Assembly (NCBI RefSeq): GCF_029227915.1 | Contig: NC_079884.1 | Coordinates: 16,614,001-16,678,000 of the forward strand | Direction: 5' to 3' | DNA length: 64,000 nucleotides | Source: Hydractinia symbiolongicarpus | Lineage: Eukaryota; Cnidaria; Hydrozoa; Anthoathecata; Hydractiniidae | Part shown: positions 9,991 to 24,246 of the stretch, piece by piece | Layout: each line of letters begins with the position of its first letter | How positions within the stretch are numbered: position 1 is the stretch's first letter | The notes under the pieces: generated by a model | Told to the model about the DNA's origin: nothing | Database searches by the model: none | Seen by the model: only the letters and a program-made list of their open reading frames with translations | Position numbers and translations under genes: made by a program

Positions 9991-11310
9991 TTTAAGCTCA
10001 TAAACGTTTCAATCGCGCGACTTTCAACCATGAATGATAGGCTGTATTTTTTGTTAGCAGAAATTGTAAAATTGGGTTGCATTGTGGATGTTTCATAGTT
10101 GTGCATTTTCAATAACGAGATAGTTTATGCAGCGCCTGCATATTGTTTATTTTTTAAAAAGATAAGATTAGTGTTCACAAGCTTTATTTAACTAACTGGT
10201 AAAGTAAAGGTGTTTCCACCAAAGTTTTTAAAAGTGAATATAGGCAGAATTAAGGTCTCCCCAAATGCCTGGAAAGTAGTCTGCGAAAAATAAAATTTCC
10301 ACAACAATACGTAAGAGAAAAACGAAGACGCTCCACCATATATAAATAATTACGAGAACGAAATTCTTTTTGTAGCGAAAAGAATTTCTCGTTTTCGCTT
10401 TCTTCTTTCTGTCAGTCAGTTTACCCCAGACTGACCCAACGAAAATTGAAATTTCGAGGAATTTTCCGTTCAAGAAGATCTCACAAAAAATAACTGCGTA
10501 GTCCACAAGAAATGTTATTGCCCATCTGAATAGCAAAATATGTCGTGTCTAACTTCGTAACAGAAATCACAATTTAATAGACAGCTTTTTGTAAACTTTA
10601 TTCGCGAGGTTGTTTACGTATATCATACGTCTTGTTCGTTCTGCATAACACTCTTAATTATTATACAGATTAAATATATTTAAGGAATTTTAAACTTTGA
10701 GCACACAATTGAAAACACTAAAAGATAAAGAAGATTTTTCTTCTTTTTATCCCTCTTAACAATAAATATTTTTGATTCTTTTTTAAAAAATATCAGGAAA
10801 TTATGCCAAAGAATCAAAATTAAAAAAAATATTTTTTTTTTAAAAAAAAGACCCTGAAGGGGGTTACCGTATCCTTAAGGTTCCTAATAACTTCTAACAA
10901 GTTCAATGAAACAAGCAGTTCAATATTTCATCAGTTCAGCAATATAATTCAGAATATTAGTATTTGAATGTTTTTGTATAGGTGTCCAAGCTTCTTTTCT
11001 TCCTCAAGATTTTTTGAAGAAAGCTGATCTGTCTGTTTCAATAGCGGCTAATCTGAAAAAGGAAGATAAAAAAAGAGGAACAAGAGTAATTATTATATAC
11101 CTGTCAACAATTTTTTATATATAATAAATCTAAATGTTCCGTACAACCGTGCAATAACTGACGCGATATTCCACGCTTGTTTTGGTACTTTCAATTTACA
11201 TTCTAGAATATTACGGAATTACAAACAAAACTCACAAACTGTTAAAAAAACCCTTGAAAATAGAAAGCAGCATGTTTCTTATGATATCATTATCATAAGA
11301 AACATTCAGA
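9991..11310. other. AT-rich DNA, no supported gene
   Basis: A 102-codon minus-strand ORF (10536-10228) is aromatic- and Ile-rich with no family resemblance. I see poly-A/poly-T runs near 10760-10850 and no clear repeat ends. Confidence 0.4.
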
Positions 11311-11314
11311 AGCT

Positions 11315-12590
11315 TTGAATATAATTTGTGGAGTACCACAGGGTTCAATTCTTGGACCACTTTTATTTATAATATATATCAACGATCTCTATAAAGCCTC
11401 ATCAAAACTTTTTAACGTCATGTTTGCAGACGATACAAACTTATTTAAATCAGGTAAAAACGTTCAAGATCTTTTTGTAGAAATGAATCTTGAACTCCAA
11501 AAAATTTCATTATGGTTTAAAGCAAATAAGTTATCATTAAATGTTTCTAAAACTAAATACTCAATCTTTCATTCACAATATCAGAAGAAAAAAAATTCTT
11601 CTACCCTTCCAAAACTTCAAATTGATAATGCAGAGATTAAGAGAGACAAAGTTACAAAATTTTTAGGGATATATATTGATGAAAATTTAACATGGAAACA
11701 TCATTTGATACAATATGTAGCAAAATTTCCAGGAGCATAGGTATTCTTTATAAATCAAGAAACTTATTGCCAAAGTATCTGCTTAAACAACTATACTTTT
11801 CCTTCGTCCATAGGCACTTATCATATGGTAATATAGCCTGTGCAAGTACCAATAAAACTAAGCTATTAAAACTTTACAGAAAACAAAAACATGCAATCCG
11901 AGTTATTACTTTTGAAGATCGTCTAACACCTTCTAAGCCACTGTTTGAAGAATTGAAAATCCCAACCCTAGCTAATGGAAATTAATATTTATCAAAACCC
12001 TTGTTTTATGTTTAAATGTAAAATAGGCCTATCTCCTCGTATATTTCATAACTTGTATACGGAAAGTTATCAGGAAAATACAATACAAGATCAAAACAAC
12101 TCAAAGAACCAATAATAAAAACAAAGTATGAAGAATTTTGCATCAGCTGTCGTGCACCACACATATGGAACAAAATTACACCTCTAATTTTAGAAGGTAC
12201 AGACATATATTCTTTAAACGTTTTTAAGAGTAAAGTTTAAGCAAATATCAAAACCTTACACGAAATTGATTCATATTTTTAAAAATATTTTGAAAAACAT
12301 AATAAGAAAAAATATCTTATTCTACTAAATCGAAAGCTTCAATTTAGAGAATTAACCAGTTTTCTACATCGGTTCTCGGTGACAAGACTCACATGAAGTC
12401 TCCTTCGAGTTGCCCGAACTTTCTCTACACTTACACGAAACTATAGAAAACGACACGCGATTTATATAGTTGATTTAGATTAGTCAGCGTTTTATTTAGT
12501 ATATTGATGTTATTCACGATTATTTTTTTATTCTGTTTTAAACTAGATGTAGTTAAAGTAGAAAATAAACTATCTTATCTTATCTTATCC
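11315..12590 (+). pseudogene. 5'-truncated Jockey/CR1-type LINE
   Basis: The sequence enters the reverse transcriptase at the GVPQGSILGPLLFIIYINDL block and contains the catalytic FADD box (MFADDTNLFKSG). It continues through KLSLNVSKTKY and KFLGIYIDENLTWK. A one-base indel near 11705-11715 moves the C-terminal part (SKISRSIGILYKSRNLLP, then LKIPTLANG) to another frame, and further stops follow to about 12290. The 3' end carries a (CTTAT)n tail near 12571-12589. No endonuclease or N-terminal RT is present. It lies inside the 8.5-kb intron of the coiled-coil gene in the opposite orientation. Dead copy. Confidence 0.8.
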
Positions 12591-12639
12591 GTAAAATGCA
12601 ATGACTTCCGTAAACAAAAACGAAATCGAGATATCGTTA

Positions 12640-12790
12640 CTCCCTTTCATGGGCCTTCTATTTGGCAAAAATGCAATAAAAATATTGACCTCTGTCGCGT
12701 ATTGCCCTCACAAGCTCGAGCAATACTTCGACGTCGGTCAATATTCTCCGGTATTGCCCTCATAAGCAATTATTATAGGGTTGATTTACA
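12640..12790. mobile_element. Fragment of a TIR/MITE family also found at 45936-46497
   Basis: The words ATTGACCTCTGTCGCGTATT, GACGTCGGTCAATATTCTCC and TTATTATAGGGTT match the interior of the element at 45936-46497 with few differences. The terminal inverted repeats are missing here. Confidence 0.65.
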
Positions 12791-12799
12791 ACGAACGGC

Positions 12800-14665
12800 C
12801 CTGCAATATCTGCTTAAAATTTCATTCAACATATTTAAACAGAAGAACAGAGTCATACACAATCAAATTCGTCAACATGAATTGTTCACCTAAATTTTGA
12901 AAGAATCCCGTTGACTTAATCGTAGTAGACATTTATTCATAATTGTTTTTTCTCAAGCCCATTTTGTGAAAATCAAACGTGCATTAGCTACTTAGACTAG
13001 TCTGATGAATTTCAGCTATTCTTTCAATTTTAGGGGCTGGTCATATGGGAAATATTTTCCGGTTAGCGGGAAAATATTTCAGTATGATATCATTTTTACT
13101 TTCTGTTCATATGGCATGGGCGAGAAAACTTTCCTTGGGGGAGAAAATACCATGTGATAAGTTTCAATTGTTTATTGTAATAAAAATCTATTGTTTACTT
13201 TTGAAAATTATGCTGAATCGACATAAATTTATCTCGCCTACGGAGGAAACTTCTGTTCATATAAAAATGCATTTTCAAGAACTTGGTGCAAACAAATTTT
13301 TAACAATGTTTTTGTGATAACATTGCTCAGTGTGCCTGCCATTATGCTATTTGTCAAAATTATGTACAGGACATTTAGGATATCAGGCTTGATTTCGGGT
13401 GCCTATTTGCCGGAAAATGGTGCAAAATACTATAGAAGACTTTCGGGCGAGTTCGGTGTTTTGAAAGAACTTAAAATTTCTACTGAAAAACGAATTTGCT
13501 TGAAAGTCCCATGTTTTTCGCTACATTTTTAACAAGTTTGCATACAGTTTAAAGATGACCTGACTTGCCAATGTTTATAAAAGTTTAAAACCTTTGCAGT
13601 GCGGTGCGCAGGAATTTTTATAGGGACAAAATATAAATAACGGACCACAATAAACAAAGAAATCCGTCATGAAAAGGAATATATTTGCTTAAAATCAGTG
13701 ATTTTTCTTAAATTTAATACCAGTTCCTTTTGGATATTATATTTCCAAAAAGTCTTTAAACTTTGCCCTATTTTACCCTACGTGGGTCCTGATTTTTAAC
13801 CTACAAATAAGCGTGTGCATGCCCACTGTTCTTAAGGTTAAATCAAAACACCTACATAGACCCATACGTCACACGAAAAGTGGTCTTTGAGAAAAACAAA
13901 ATGAATCTCACCTGATTAAATACACGACTAAAAAATAGTATTAAGCCCTTCTTCGTATCACTTTTTTTTTTACACTTGGATCTATCATAACCAACCGGTA
14001 AGATTGAAAAAATAAGCCTGACTGTGATTTAGCTACCGAGCGGTCTGGTCACACGAAGAATTCACCCCTATTTTTGATAGCGGTCGCTGAGAGGATCACA
14101 CTATTAAAATGTGTGTTCAGATTAGTCAACAAGATATGTCAAGAATGAAATGAGCCATTTTCATTGGCTTTTGAAAAAATTAAAATTTTCGAAGGTCAAA
14201 GTTTTAGCCTAGATTCCATCAATTCAGCAGCATTCCCTATCTATATTCTGAGAAGATTTTAAAGATTCCGCCTCACCATTGGCGGGAATCAAATATAGGA
14301 ATATACCTTCCACAAACTTCCTATTAGAAAATTCGTGCACATTCGTGATCTTTGAATTTCAAACCCGTGAAAATTACATGCATTTTAGTATTTAGAACGA
14401 ATAAGGTTTTAGAGCATGTTTTTTACGATAAAATATATGTAATATCTTATCAACTTCAGGGTTCGTGTAGCCAACAATACAACCTTACATCAAACTGTAG
14501 ATAACCTTTCGTTTCATGTCTGCTGGCTGTTCAATTTATGTCATGCGTGTACTGTGGTGGTATGGAATTGTACGAAGTTCGTTGTAAATTACTGTTTGAT
14601 GTTAAATGCTAGTCGGTCCTGTATAGTGGATTTTTTTGTAGCGTTGGATTCTTCATCTTTAAAAC
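12800..14665. other. Intronic DNA, nothing recognised
   Basis: This lies within the predicted intron 14669-6173 of the minus-strand gene. ORFs at 13045-13532 are short and have no recognisable motif. No clear repeat boundaries. Confidence 0.4.
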
Positions 14666-14669
14666 GTAC

Positions 14670-14804
14670 CATTTTATTGAGCAACAGAACTTCTTTTCTC
14701 ACATCTTTTAGTAACTTGCGCAACTCTTCGTTATCTGATCGCGTCTCGGCCACGTGAACGCGTGAGAATAATTCGTTCACGTTATCAGACTTGGTTGTAA
14801 TTTG
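14670..14804 (-). CDS. Coiled-coil (ninein-like?) gene, exon 2
   Basis: This 135-bp phase-0 exon encodes 45 residues starting QITTKSDNVNELFSRVHVAE and ending KEVLLLNKM, a helical, heptad-like segment. The acceptor is a poly-T tract ending in AG at 14806-14805. The donor is GTACGT at 14669. Phases match the donor of the main exon (29732) and the acceptor of the exon at 6172. The reading frame stays open past the donor for 27 codons, so the 3' boundary is a choice between the GTACGT and later GT sites; I prefer GTACGT because it alone combines a good consensus with phase 0. RNA evidence would settle it. Confidence 0.65.
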
Positions 14805-14923
14805 CTAAAAAAAATTCATTAATCATAATCACATAGTAGTTATACTGGTAAAATATAAAAATGTATCTCCGTGCGTCGCTTCCCAAAATTGTAGTACTCG
14901 CGTGCTACGCGAAAAGATCTGCA

Positions 14924-15608
14924 CAGTGGTATTTCTCTGAAGCAGACACTATTGGTGCAAGATTAAGAATCAAAATCCATTATACAGAGAAGCCTGCTTT
15001 ATAGAGATTTGTCATAAATATTGTTTAGGCAGAATGTTGACCTAAAAAGGTTTTTTCAAGCTTTACTTTACAAGGACTGTAAATCAAGAAACGTATTTAG
15101 GCATGAAGCTTTGTTCGTAAAAAGTCGTTGGCCCGTTGAAAACCAACGTAAAAATTCACCCGTTACAGCAAAGTCCATAAAACCATATCGCATTTGTTAT
15201 ATGAAGATATACATCGTTAGCATGACCCGGTTTTGGCCGACAGAAGATCACGAATATTATTATAGAGACAAAAAATGACTATGAAAGGTTTACAAAGAAT
15301 TAAACTGTTTTGTTGATGCCGAAAAATCTGTCGAATGAAAACAGATAAAAAAAATACTTGATAATGTAAATAAAAAAGTTGTAAATTGTTTTAAATATAT
15401 ATTCTATACATTCTATTTTTATAATGTCCGCTTTATAGGAAGCGTTAAGAATGAGATTTTTCATTTGGTGCGAAAAAAAATTATCTTACTTATTGAGTGG
15501 CCGCTTTATGACTGTCCGTTCTATAGAGACTTATTCGTTCCAAGCACCACTATCCATCCTATAAAGCTGTTCGCATTAGACGATATCCGCCTTAGTGGGA
15601 TTCCACTG
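14924..15608. mobile_element. Probable non-autonomous TIR element (pogo/Tc1-like MITE)
   Basis: The left end reads CAGTGGTATTTCTCTGAAGC and the right end, reverse-complemented, CAGTGGAATCCCACTAAGGC with a TA flank. GTCCGCTTTATAG/CTATAGAG-type words are repeated near both ends. The interior has no transposase. Termini have diverged and the left flank is CA rather than TA, so the boundaries are approximate. Confidence 0.4.
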
Positions 15609-16009
15609 TATTCAAATTAAACCGAGGGGGAAAGCCACATTTGACTTGTACAAAAATAAATCATACTGTATAAAATTATATAAAAATCAACCTCGTCCCC
15701 AGGGGTTCTTGCCTTTTTGACATCGAGGCCGGCAGCAAAGAAACCCCTGATACAGGCTGGTGAGTTCTGTAATGTGATTGGTTTACATCCGATATATTCA
15801 CGCCTCATAATGTATGCAACCGTTTGTTATATAGATGGCAGATTTGTCACAAAAACATTGAAACGTGAGAGGATTCCTGACAATGACAAATGTTAAAAAA
15901 GATGACCAAAAAAATAGTGAGTCGAGCAATAGATTTTTTTTACTGTTGACATTTTGACGTTCTTTTCAGAGCTTTGTAAAAAACCTCTGGCAGTTTAGTA
16001 GTATTTTAA

Positions 16010-17930
16010 TATCGATCTCTTGAAATCCAGCCCAGAAAAATCGCTATATCTATCGAGTTTGGATCAATTCGATTTAACACAAATTATAAAAAGTGCGACA
16101 AGAACAACCGAAATATCTAGCACACTCATAGACCATATTTCAGTAGATAATGTTGACATTGTTTCCAAGTCAGGTGTTCTACCTTGTTCCGCAGTTAGTG
16201 ATCACGATGGAACCTTCGCATTGCTTAATATCAAAGTACCGAGATATGAACCGAGGTTGAAATTAATCAGATCAGAAAAAACGTTCGACCTACCAGCTTA
16301 CATATCTGATGTTGCAAGCCTTCCATTCAGCATAATCTATGGAGTTGACGATTCCTCCCTGAAACTCGAGTTATTCAATAAATTGATTCTATCGTGTATT
16401 GACAGTCATGCTCCATTGAGGAAGATGAAACTTACAAGACCTCATGCTCCGTGGATGAACAATACTGAGCTGAAGTCACTGATGCATAAACGTGATACTT
16501 TACGCCTACAAGCACATGAAACTAAGGACCCAACAATCTGGAAGGAATTTAGAGAACTGAGAAATCTTTCCAAAAAGAAAATCCGCCATTCAAAAATGTC
16601 ATATTATCGAAAATCATTATCATCTTCAAACTCTAAAGACGTCTGGAAAATCATACACAGTATTTTACATCCGCCGCCTAAAAGGAACACGATGAAACCG
16701 GATTCACTGAACTCGTTTTTTGCCGCTACCGCATCGCGTACTGTTGGTAAGGATCCAATATCACCGACAGAAACAAAAGCATTCATAGACACTCTACCAA
16801 ATGACAACGAGAGTAAATTTACACTCCGTTGTGTTACATATAGCGAAGTTATGAAAGAATTGCGCAATCTTAAAAATGACTGCTCTACTGGTCCCGACGC
16901 AATCCCTGTTCGTTTTTTGAATCCAGTTGCCGAGTTTATTTGCTCCGCATTAACACATATTCTTAACGAATTCATACACATCAATGAATTTCCACGTATT
17001 TGGAAATCTGCAAGAATCGTGCCTGTAAATAAAGTGCCGAATGCTGTCGAAATTTCAGATTTTCGACCGATATCAATACTGTCCTCTTTATCCAAAGTAT
17101 ACGAAAAGATTGTGTTGAAACAACTTATAGAATTCATCGAATCAAACAACATCTACAAGGATACTGTTAATGGATTTCGTAAAGGTTGTAGCACAAGTAC
17201 AGCACTTATGAAATTGAAAGACGATATCAAAAAAGCTATGAAAGCCAATGAAGTCACATTAATGGTCTTGATAGACTTCTCGAAAGCTTTTGATACTATC
17301 TGTCACAACAAACTTATCAAGAAAATGGCTTCACAAGGTTTTCTGCAGATTTCCTTACTTGGACACTTTCTTATCTTTCGGATAGACAACAATTTGTGCA
17401 AATTGATACCAATAATTCACATCAATTACCATCATTATTCGGAGTACCGCAAGGTTCAATCCTTGGCCCCGTATTATTCAATTTATACGTCAACGATTTA
17501 CAGGACGCTTTTGATGCTTCCACTATTCAATACGCAGATGATACAACGATTTATAGATCATGTAAACCAGCAAATATTGTGAATACAGAAATTTCCATTA
17601 ACGATACACTAAATGAGCTTGACAAATGGGCCGAAGAAAATTCTCTTGCGGCTAATGCGGCTATTTTGTTTTCTCTTTCAGTCCATATTTCGCAGCTACT
17701 GCCAATTTCTCTTTGCGATGTGTTTCCCTTTGGCTTGCGCTAACTCCCCCATGAATATTTTTTTTGTCATTTAATACTTAATATATATATATATATATAT
17801 TTAAAATTTTATTGTTGATAACATTTGAATTTATTTTATATTATTTTTAACGGGTTGAAGAGCCATTGTAATATATGGATACCCTGAAATACATTTTACT
17901 TACTTACTTACTAACTTACTTACTTACTAG
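16010..17930 (+). pseudogene. Jockey-type LINE, 5'-truncated, frameshifted and internally deleted
   Basis: The ORF at 16020-17340 begins in the C-terminal part of an apurinic endonuclease domain (LIDHISVDN, AVSDHDGTFALLN). It continues into the RT fingers and palm: STGPDAIPVRFL, ISDFRPISILSSLSKVYEKI, GFRKGCSTSTALM and the first catalytic Asp region VLIDFSKAFDT. A frame change at about 17330-17395 puts the rest (SLFGVPQGSILGPVLFNLY and the catalytic YADD at about 17540) in another frame. After NSLAANA the expected C-terminal RT region is absent, indicating an internal deletion. The 3' end has a (TTAC)n tail at 17896-17928. The element is in the 14.9-kb intron, antisense to the host gene. Confidence 0.85.
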
Positions 17931-19300
17931 TAGGGTAAGAAAAGACATAAAGCTACCTTGCTAACATGTACATTATAGGCAGGAGTAATAAGCATTATTA
18001 ATAAAAATACATATTATTGATTCATTTTTCCAGAATCCAGTACTCTTCTAAAAGTGTAGTTCTAGTCGAGGCAACTAAATCAACATCAAATTTTAAAATT
18101 TTGTTTGCTGTTATGTATAGCTTGCAGAAACATCACACTTGTGCAAAATTTCACACAAGTCACATTTAAGCTAGCTGGAAAAATGTCACGTTTCAAAACA
18201 AAATTTGGGTCTGAAAACACCACAAAAAGGATTTACAACTGAAATGGAATTATTCAAAAGACATAATTTGTTAAAGATGTTGAAAAAGTACGAACCAAAA
18301 AAAATTTATGTAGCTAGCTATACAATATACATTTCGAACTAAAATTTTTGGCGGAAAACATTTGGACACAATTTTTTATTTCAGCGAGAAAATTTTCGGA
18401 CAAGATTTATAAAGTCAAAAAATGTATGGGGAAGTCTTTTGAACGAATTTTAACCAAATTTCAAAAATAATGATTACGGAAAATGACACAAAAAGAGGGC
18501 TAGAAGCATTTATAGTGTACATATATTTAATCAAGATCTAAAAAAGGGTCTTCAGGATCCAACTTTATAGATAGAGCCTCAGGAAAATGTCAAAATAACG
18601 AAAATAATAAGTTTAAAGACTGCAGTTTTTATTGATTTTTTGATTACCCTATATATAATTTCTATGCACTTGTCTTTTTTTTAAAAAATTAGAAAAACCA
18701 AAAATTCTTAGACGAAAAAAATTTCGGCAGACACAAATTTCAAACGGAAAAATTTTCGGGCAAAAAAAATCCGAAAGTTTTTCCGTCCAAAAATTACCAA
18801 ATGTATGACACAATTAGGTGATAAGCAAGTAGATTAATCCCTAACCGCTTGGGTCAGACATTAGATTGCTAGGGCCTTTCTTAATCACAAGTTTCTTAGC
18901 TGATTGTTTTTAATACCTATATTTATTTTACCAACATAGTTCTGGAAATGTGAACCAGAACTTGACCCTTCGTGTCGTGTTCATCAGTACTCAGGTAAGT
19001 TATTCCGCGACCCCCATTTTTAAGTTTACTGCACGGCAAGCGTTCCTGCGGCTTGCCGCATTTCCAAGCCTGACGGTGGCTTTAATTTTAGTCGTCCGAC
19101 ATTTTGTTTGATGAGTTGGCACTTGTGTTTATTCTAGTTAGATCTCCCTGTTCGGAATGGAAGGAAGGGCATTTTCAAGAAACAAAGAAAGGGTATGCTT
19201 AGCTGGTATATCATTATTTTTTACATGTAATGAACCCATTCTTATTCTCACTCACACCTAAAGCTAGCTAGCTAGCTTAAAACTGCCAATTTAGATGGAA
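17930..19300. other. Intronic DNA with A/T-rich imperfect repeats
   Basis: AAAATTTTCGGxCAA-like words recur at about 18345-18420 and 18700-18790 and may be parts of one old repeat. A GC-rich hairpin (CGGCAAGC...GCTTGCCG) lies near 19034-19058. No gene seen. Confidence 0.4.
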
Positions 19301-19302
19301 TA

Positions 19303-20760
19303 GACCATTTCGGAGATTATGCGCCATTATGGATTTGCGGAACTCGGTGGTGCAAGTTGAACTTTGGACTCACGTTTTATTCAGCCTTTCTTTTGCCTCT
19401 GCTTTTATGTTTGTGATGCTAATTTTATGAGTATTATATTATGATACTATATATACTATATGAGTATATGAGTATTAATATTTTGAGAAATACTTTTATT
19501 ATGCACTTATTTGTACTTTTAATTTCTTTTTGTACAATAAAGGCAACTTAATATATCCTAAAAACCTTTAAACTAGCTAGCTAGCTAGAGGTCTCCCAAA
19601 AATGCTTTTAGGACACTATACTGTAGTTAGCTATAAGGCTGTAATTAGTAATTAATGCTTGGTTAAAGGTAATTTCATTTTATATTTAAATATTTAAAAT
19701 TGTGTAGCTGCTTTGTGCATTATAAAGATATTGGCATTGGATTTTAAACTTGGATTATACTTACTTTAGAGAGAAATTTTTGATTTTGGAAATACCTTAC
19801 TGGATTTGGATTGGGACTTGAACTTTGTTTTTGGATTTGTAAAGAAATGTTTAGGTTGTAATATTTGTGAAGATCTAGAGAGTTATAATCCATTCTCAAA
19901 ATACTTGTCAAAACTCTACAATGTTATCTATTCCTAAAGTGAAACTTAAGCTCGCAAAATAATGTGTCTTCTTCTCTATAATGGGTGTAGAAGACTTCAA
20001 TACACTGCCCATAGAGATATGGTGAATTCAGTCACAGATTCTAGGAATAGAGCAATTAGTCATTTTAATTGCAAATAATTTTTATTATTTTGATATTTTT
20101 ATAATTTTGTTTTTCAGTGATAATTACACTAATCTTTATATTTATCCCTTGATTCGTCTACTTAAACACTCCTATCTTTGAGTCTTTCAAGAGTGGTATT
20201 AGAAAGAATACCTGCTATTGCCCTATATGTATTATTTATATATACATATATGCCTTTATCGGTTTCGTTATCAGGACTGTGAAGCTTGTTTGAATTATTG
20301 GCATAATAAGTTCCATTGCAGAAAAAGCTCTGGCGATTAACTCATCTATTACTCAGCCCACAAGAAAGTCATTCAGCCGCCTCGTGCTAAGTTCTAAAAA
20401 ATCCTCATACGTTGTAAGAAGCATAATTCGATCGTTAAAATATGTTTAAAGTTGATTAAATATCCACTTTAGCGTCAAATAATAATAAAACACACTCAGT
20501 ATCCCTACGTCCTACACGTGTATTTAATTACTATTTCTAATTCATTAATAGGTCAAAGCTAAATAAATGTTGTCTGGTGTTATCCCCTGTTACTTAGATA
20601 AAAACATTGCGAAGACCTAAACACCCTAAGAGTGTATACAAATGTCGTTTCTTTTTGTGTGTTTTAAGAGAGTTTTCTACTACGGCATATAGGGTTCAAA
20701 GTTCAACTTGCACCACCGAGCTTTGAAAATCCATAATGGCGCATAATCGCCGAAATGGTC
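19303..20760. mobile_element. 1.46-kb element with ~70-bp terminal inverted repeats
   Basis: The left end GACCATTTCGGAGATTATGC (through GGTGGTGCAAGTTGAACTTT at about 19351-19370) is mirrored at the right end, whose reverse complement starts GACCATTTCGGCGATTATGC. Both ends abut TA. The interior has no ORF of note, only AT-rich DNA with ATGAGTAT repeats. A non-autonomous DNA transposon is the simplest reading; the TA flank suggests a Tc1/mariner- or pogo-type mobiliser, which is inference. Confidence 0.6.
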
Positions 20761-20762
20761 TA

Positions 20763-21668
<906 letters not shown>

Positions 21669-22900
21669 GTTACCCAAGCATTCTATTGCTCGCGTAAATA
21701 TTAACATTTTGAGATAACTGAAAAGATACTTGGTGTGATTATTTTCCACCCATCGTGCAACAGTTCATTCGCCATTTTATAAAACGTGTGCGATACGGAC
21801 ATTAATCTTTGTTGCACGTTTATTTTGCAGTTGGAAATTGGGGGGCGTTTTTAATCGTGAACCCCAAACACGATGATCAATCTTAACTTCCTTTTCTACA
21901 TGTCCAAAATAGTATTTAATGTTTATTTTTCAGGTCATCACAAGCAAATAGGAAAAGATATGCTTCGTTTTCAAATTAAAAAAATCTTTATCTGCGTGGT
22001 TTAAATAAGATTTATAAATAAAATCTCTTTTTAAAAGGTACACGTCAGGCACATAAAATTTATACAGAAAAAAAAATATACTGCATGTGGTTTCGTTTTT
22101 AAAATTGTTTGAATAGCAGTTGCGGCATAAAGAAAATAATTCATTAAACTTGGACCTGCTATGGTTTCAAATGAAGAAATTATCTACAATTAAATCCATG
22201 ATAAATTGTCTGTTCCGCCTGTAAGTGCAGTTTTGCAGACTTGCGTCATCCGTGCTCCGTCGGTGTTCACCTCCGCATTAGTTAAGAACCGCATGGCTTG
22301 ATTTCTTATGTAAGACCTGCTTACCAACGACGAAGGGGCCGGGCAAAAGAGATTTATGTCTACGTAGTTCTTTTAACTAAGTCAGGAGTCAGTGAATTAG
22401 CTAGGATGGTCAGGTTGGCTATGAATAGGCTTGCTGTGGATTTAAAGGACCAGGACTATTCAATAATTCTAAAAGTGTCCGACCAAGACGGAAATCTATC
22501 GGACTTTTTAACCGACGAAAGTTCGAAACGAGCTACGGACATGTCCGACTAAACTGGAAATGTGGCGGACGTTTTAATCACACGCCCGAAACGATTTAGG
22601 TGTGTGCCAAGGAGCACGTCTCTCCTGAAAAATATGCCCTGAGAGACTAAATGTAAAGTTTTTTTAGCGAAAAATATGGCGAGCGAAATTGCTCGCGTAG
22701 TAAATCTGACGCGAGCAATTAATTGCTAGGGAGGTTATTTGCTCATGGCAAGGCCTGATTTCTTATTTAATTTCCCAATATGTATACAAATAATGTCCTG
22801 ATAATTTCTGTTTCTGTAACTTGATCTGAACTTTACACCAATGCTGGATGTTAAAGTCCGGCTCTAGCTAGGTACGAAGCTAGCCTAATTAATTGCTATT
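21669..22900. other. Intronic DNA, no gene called
   Basis: An 84-codon ORF at 22298-22552 is not recognisable. The word GCGAGCAATT and its complement recur at about 22678-22730. Confidence 0.4.
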
Positions 22901-22904
22901 CTTT

Positions 22905-23480
22905 TGAAGTTTCTGTTCAGTTTGGATTAAGAGCTTTTTATCGTACTGTCATAAAAACGTGTTCTACAAAATAAAACTGTTGTGTGATTTTTAGCTGGAC
23001 AGGGTATACAAACAGGCTGTATTCGCTGTTTTTATTTAAACCGAAGTGGCAATAAAGTTTTGTTGGAAAATGTATTATGCCTATTTGATGCCACGATTAA
23101 TTTTTGACTTTTCATGGGAACTTTTCCCATAAAATGTTGCAGGATTCTTTTTGCTTTAACAGGGTAAAAACAGGTTGTAAACTGTGTTTTTATTTTTAAA
23201 TATTACAAAAACTTTTCCACAAAATAAAATTGCTGAGTGATTGTTTTAGCTGCAAAGGGTACAACAGGCTGTTTACTGTCTGTTTATTTCAACCGAAGTT
23301 GGGATAGTTTTTTGGAAATGGATATTATGCCAAAACGTATGTGCGACACAGTATACATACCTGTATATAATCACTCATCCTAAAGTTAACGACAAGCTGT
23401 TACCTGTGTTTCTGTTTAACAGAAGTTGCGCTAATTTTTTTAAAGGGTAATAAACATACATATATGTGCAACATTTTTTA
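22905..23480. repeat. Degenerate tandem repeat, ~200-250-bp period
   Basis: The order AAAATAAAA-TTG-TG-TGATTTTTAGCTG..., GGGTA(T)ACA-ACAGGCTGT..., TGTTTTTATTTAAACCGAAGT..., TTTTGGAAA-TGTATTATGCC recurs about three times with heavy divergence. No coding function. Confidence 0.45.
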
Positions 23481-24246
23481 CCTGTACGAAGCGCTCACCC
23501 TGGATTAAAATTTATTTTTTATGTTTTCTCGGAAACATTTTGAAAAGATTCGCAATGAAAATAAACTGTATTTTTGTAGAAAAGTTATTTTTTGAAAAAT
23601 ATATTACACCACGATTTACGTACTTGTACTAAAGTGCTGCACATGAATGTGTGGCATAAGTTACAATTACTATTTATCGCTCCACCAGACATTTAACGCC
23701 GGTGTCGCGGAAAATAAGTACTCCCCTAAAAAAGTACTCCCCAGTATTTATTTCCGGGAAAAAGGTACTCCCAAGTATATATTTCCCAGGAAATTGATAC
23801 TCCCGGGAGTACTCTTATCCTAGGAAATAAAGACTCCTTCGGGAAATAAGTACTTCCAGGAGTATAAATTTCCTAGGAAATAAGCACACTTAAGACATGA
23901 AATAGAAATTGAGGGAATTAATTTTCGCTTATTTGCGGGTTTTCTTTGCCAAGATTTGAACCAGCGAAGTATATTATTTCGAAAAGTTCTTGAAAATTCT
24001 TCACAAACCCCTAGGAAAATAAAAGAAACTCGTCCCCAATAGGTCAAAACCAGGAAAATTAGCTCACGCAAAATGCAATTTTTCTGATTTTATTTTTTGA
24101 CCGCGAAAATGGATTCCCCTCTTAAGTCAGATTTTGTCAGACTTTTAGACCCCCCTCCCCTATGAAGGCTGCCGTCATATGTGAACGATCCCTAAGTACG
24201 AGGGTAAACTGAGCCTTGAAGTATAGTTTTGACAATAATTATGAAT

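Noticed and set aside
16604-17152. 182-codon minus-strand ORF
   Set aside because: Antisense of the Jockey-type RT.
22298-22552. 84-codon ORF
   Set aside because: No recognisable domain, AT-rich surroundings and no splice context.
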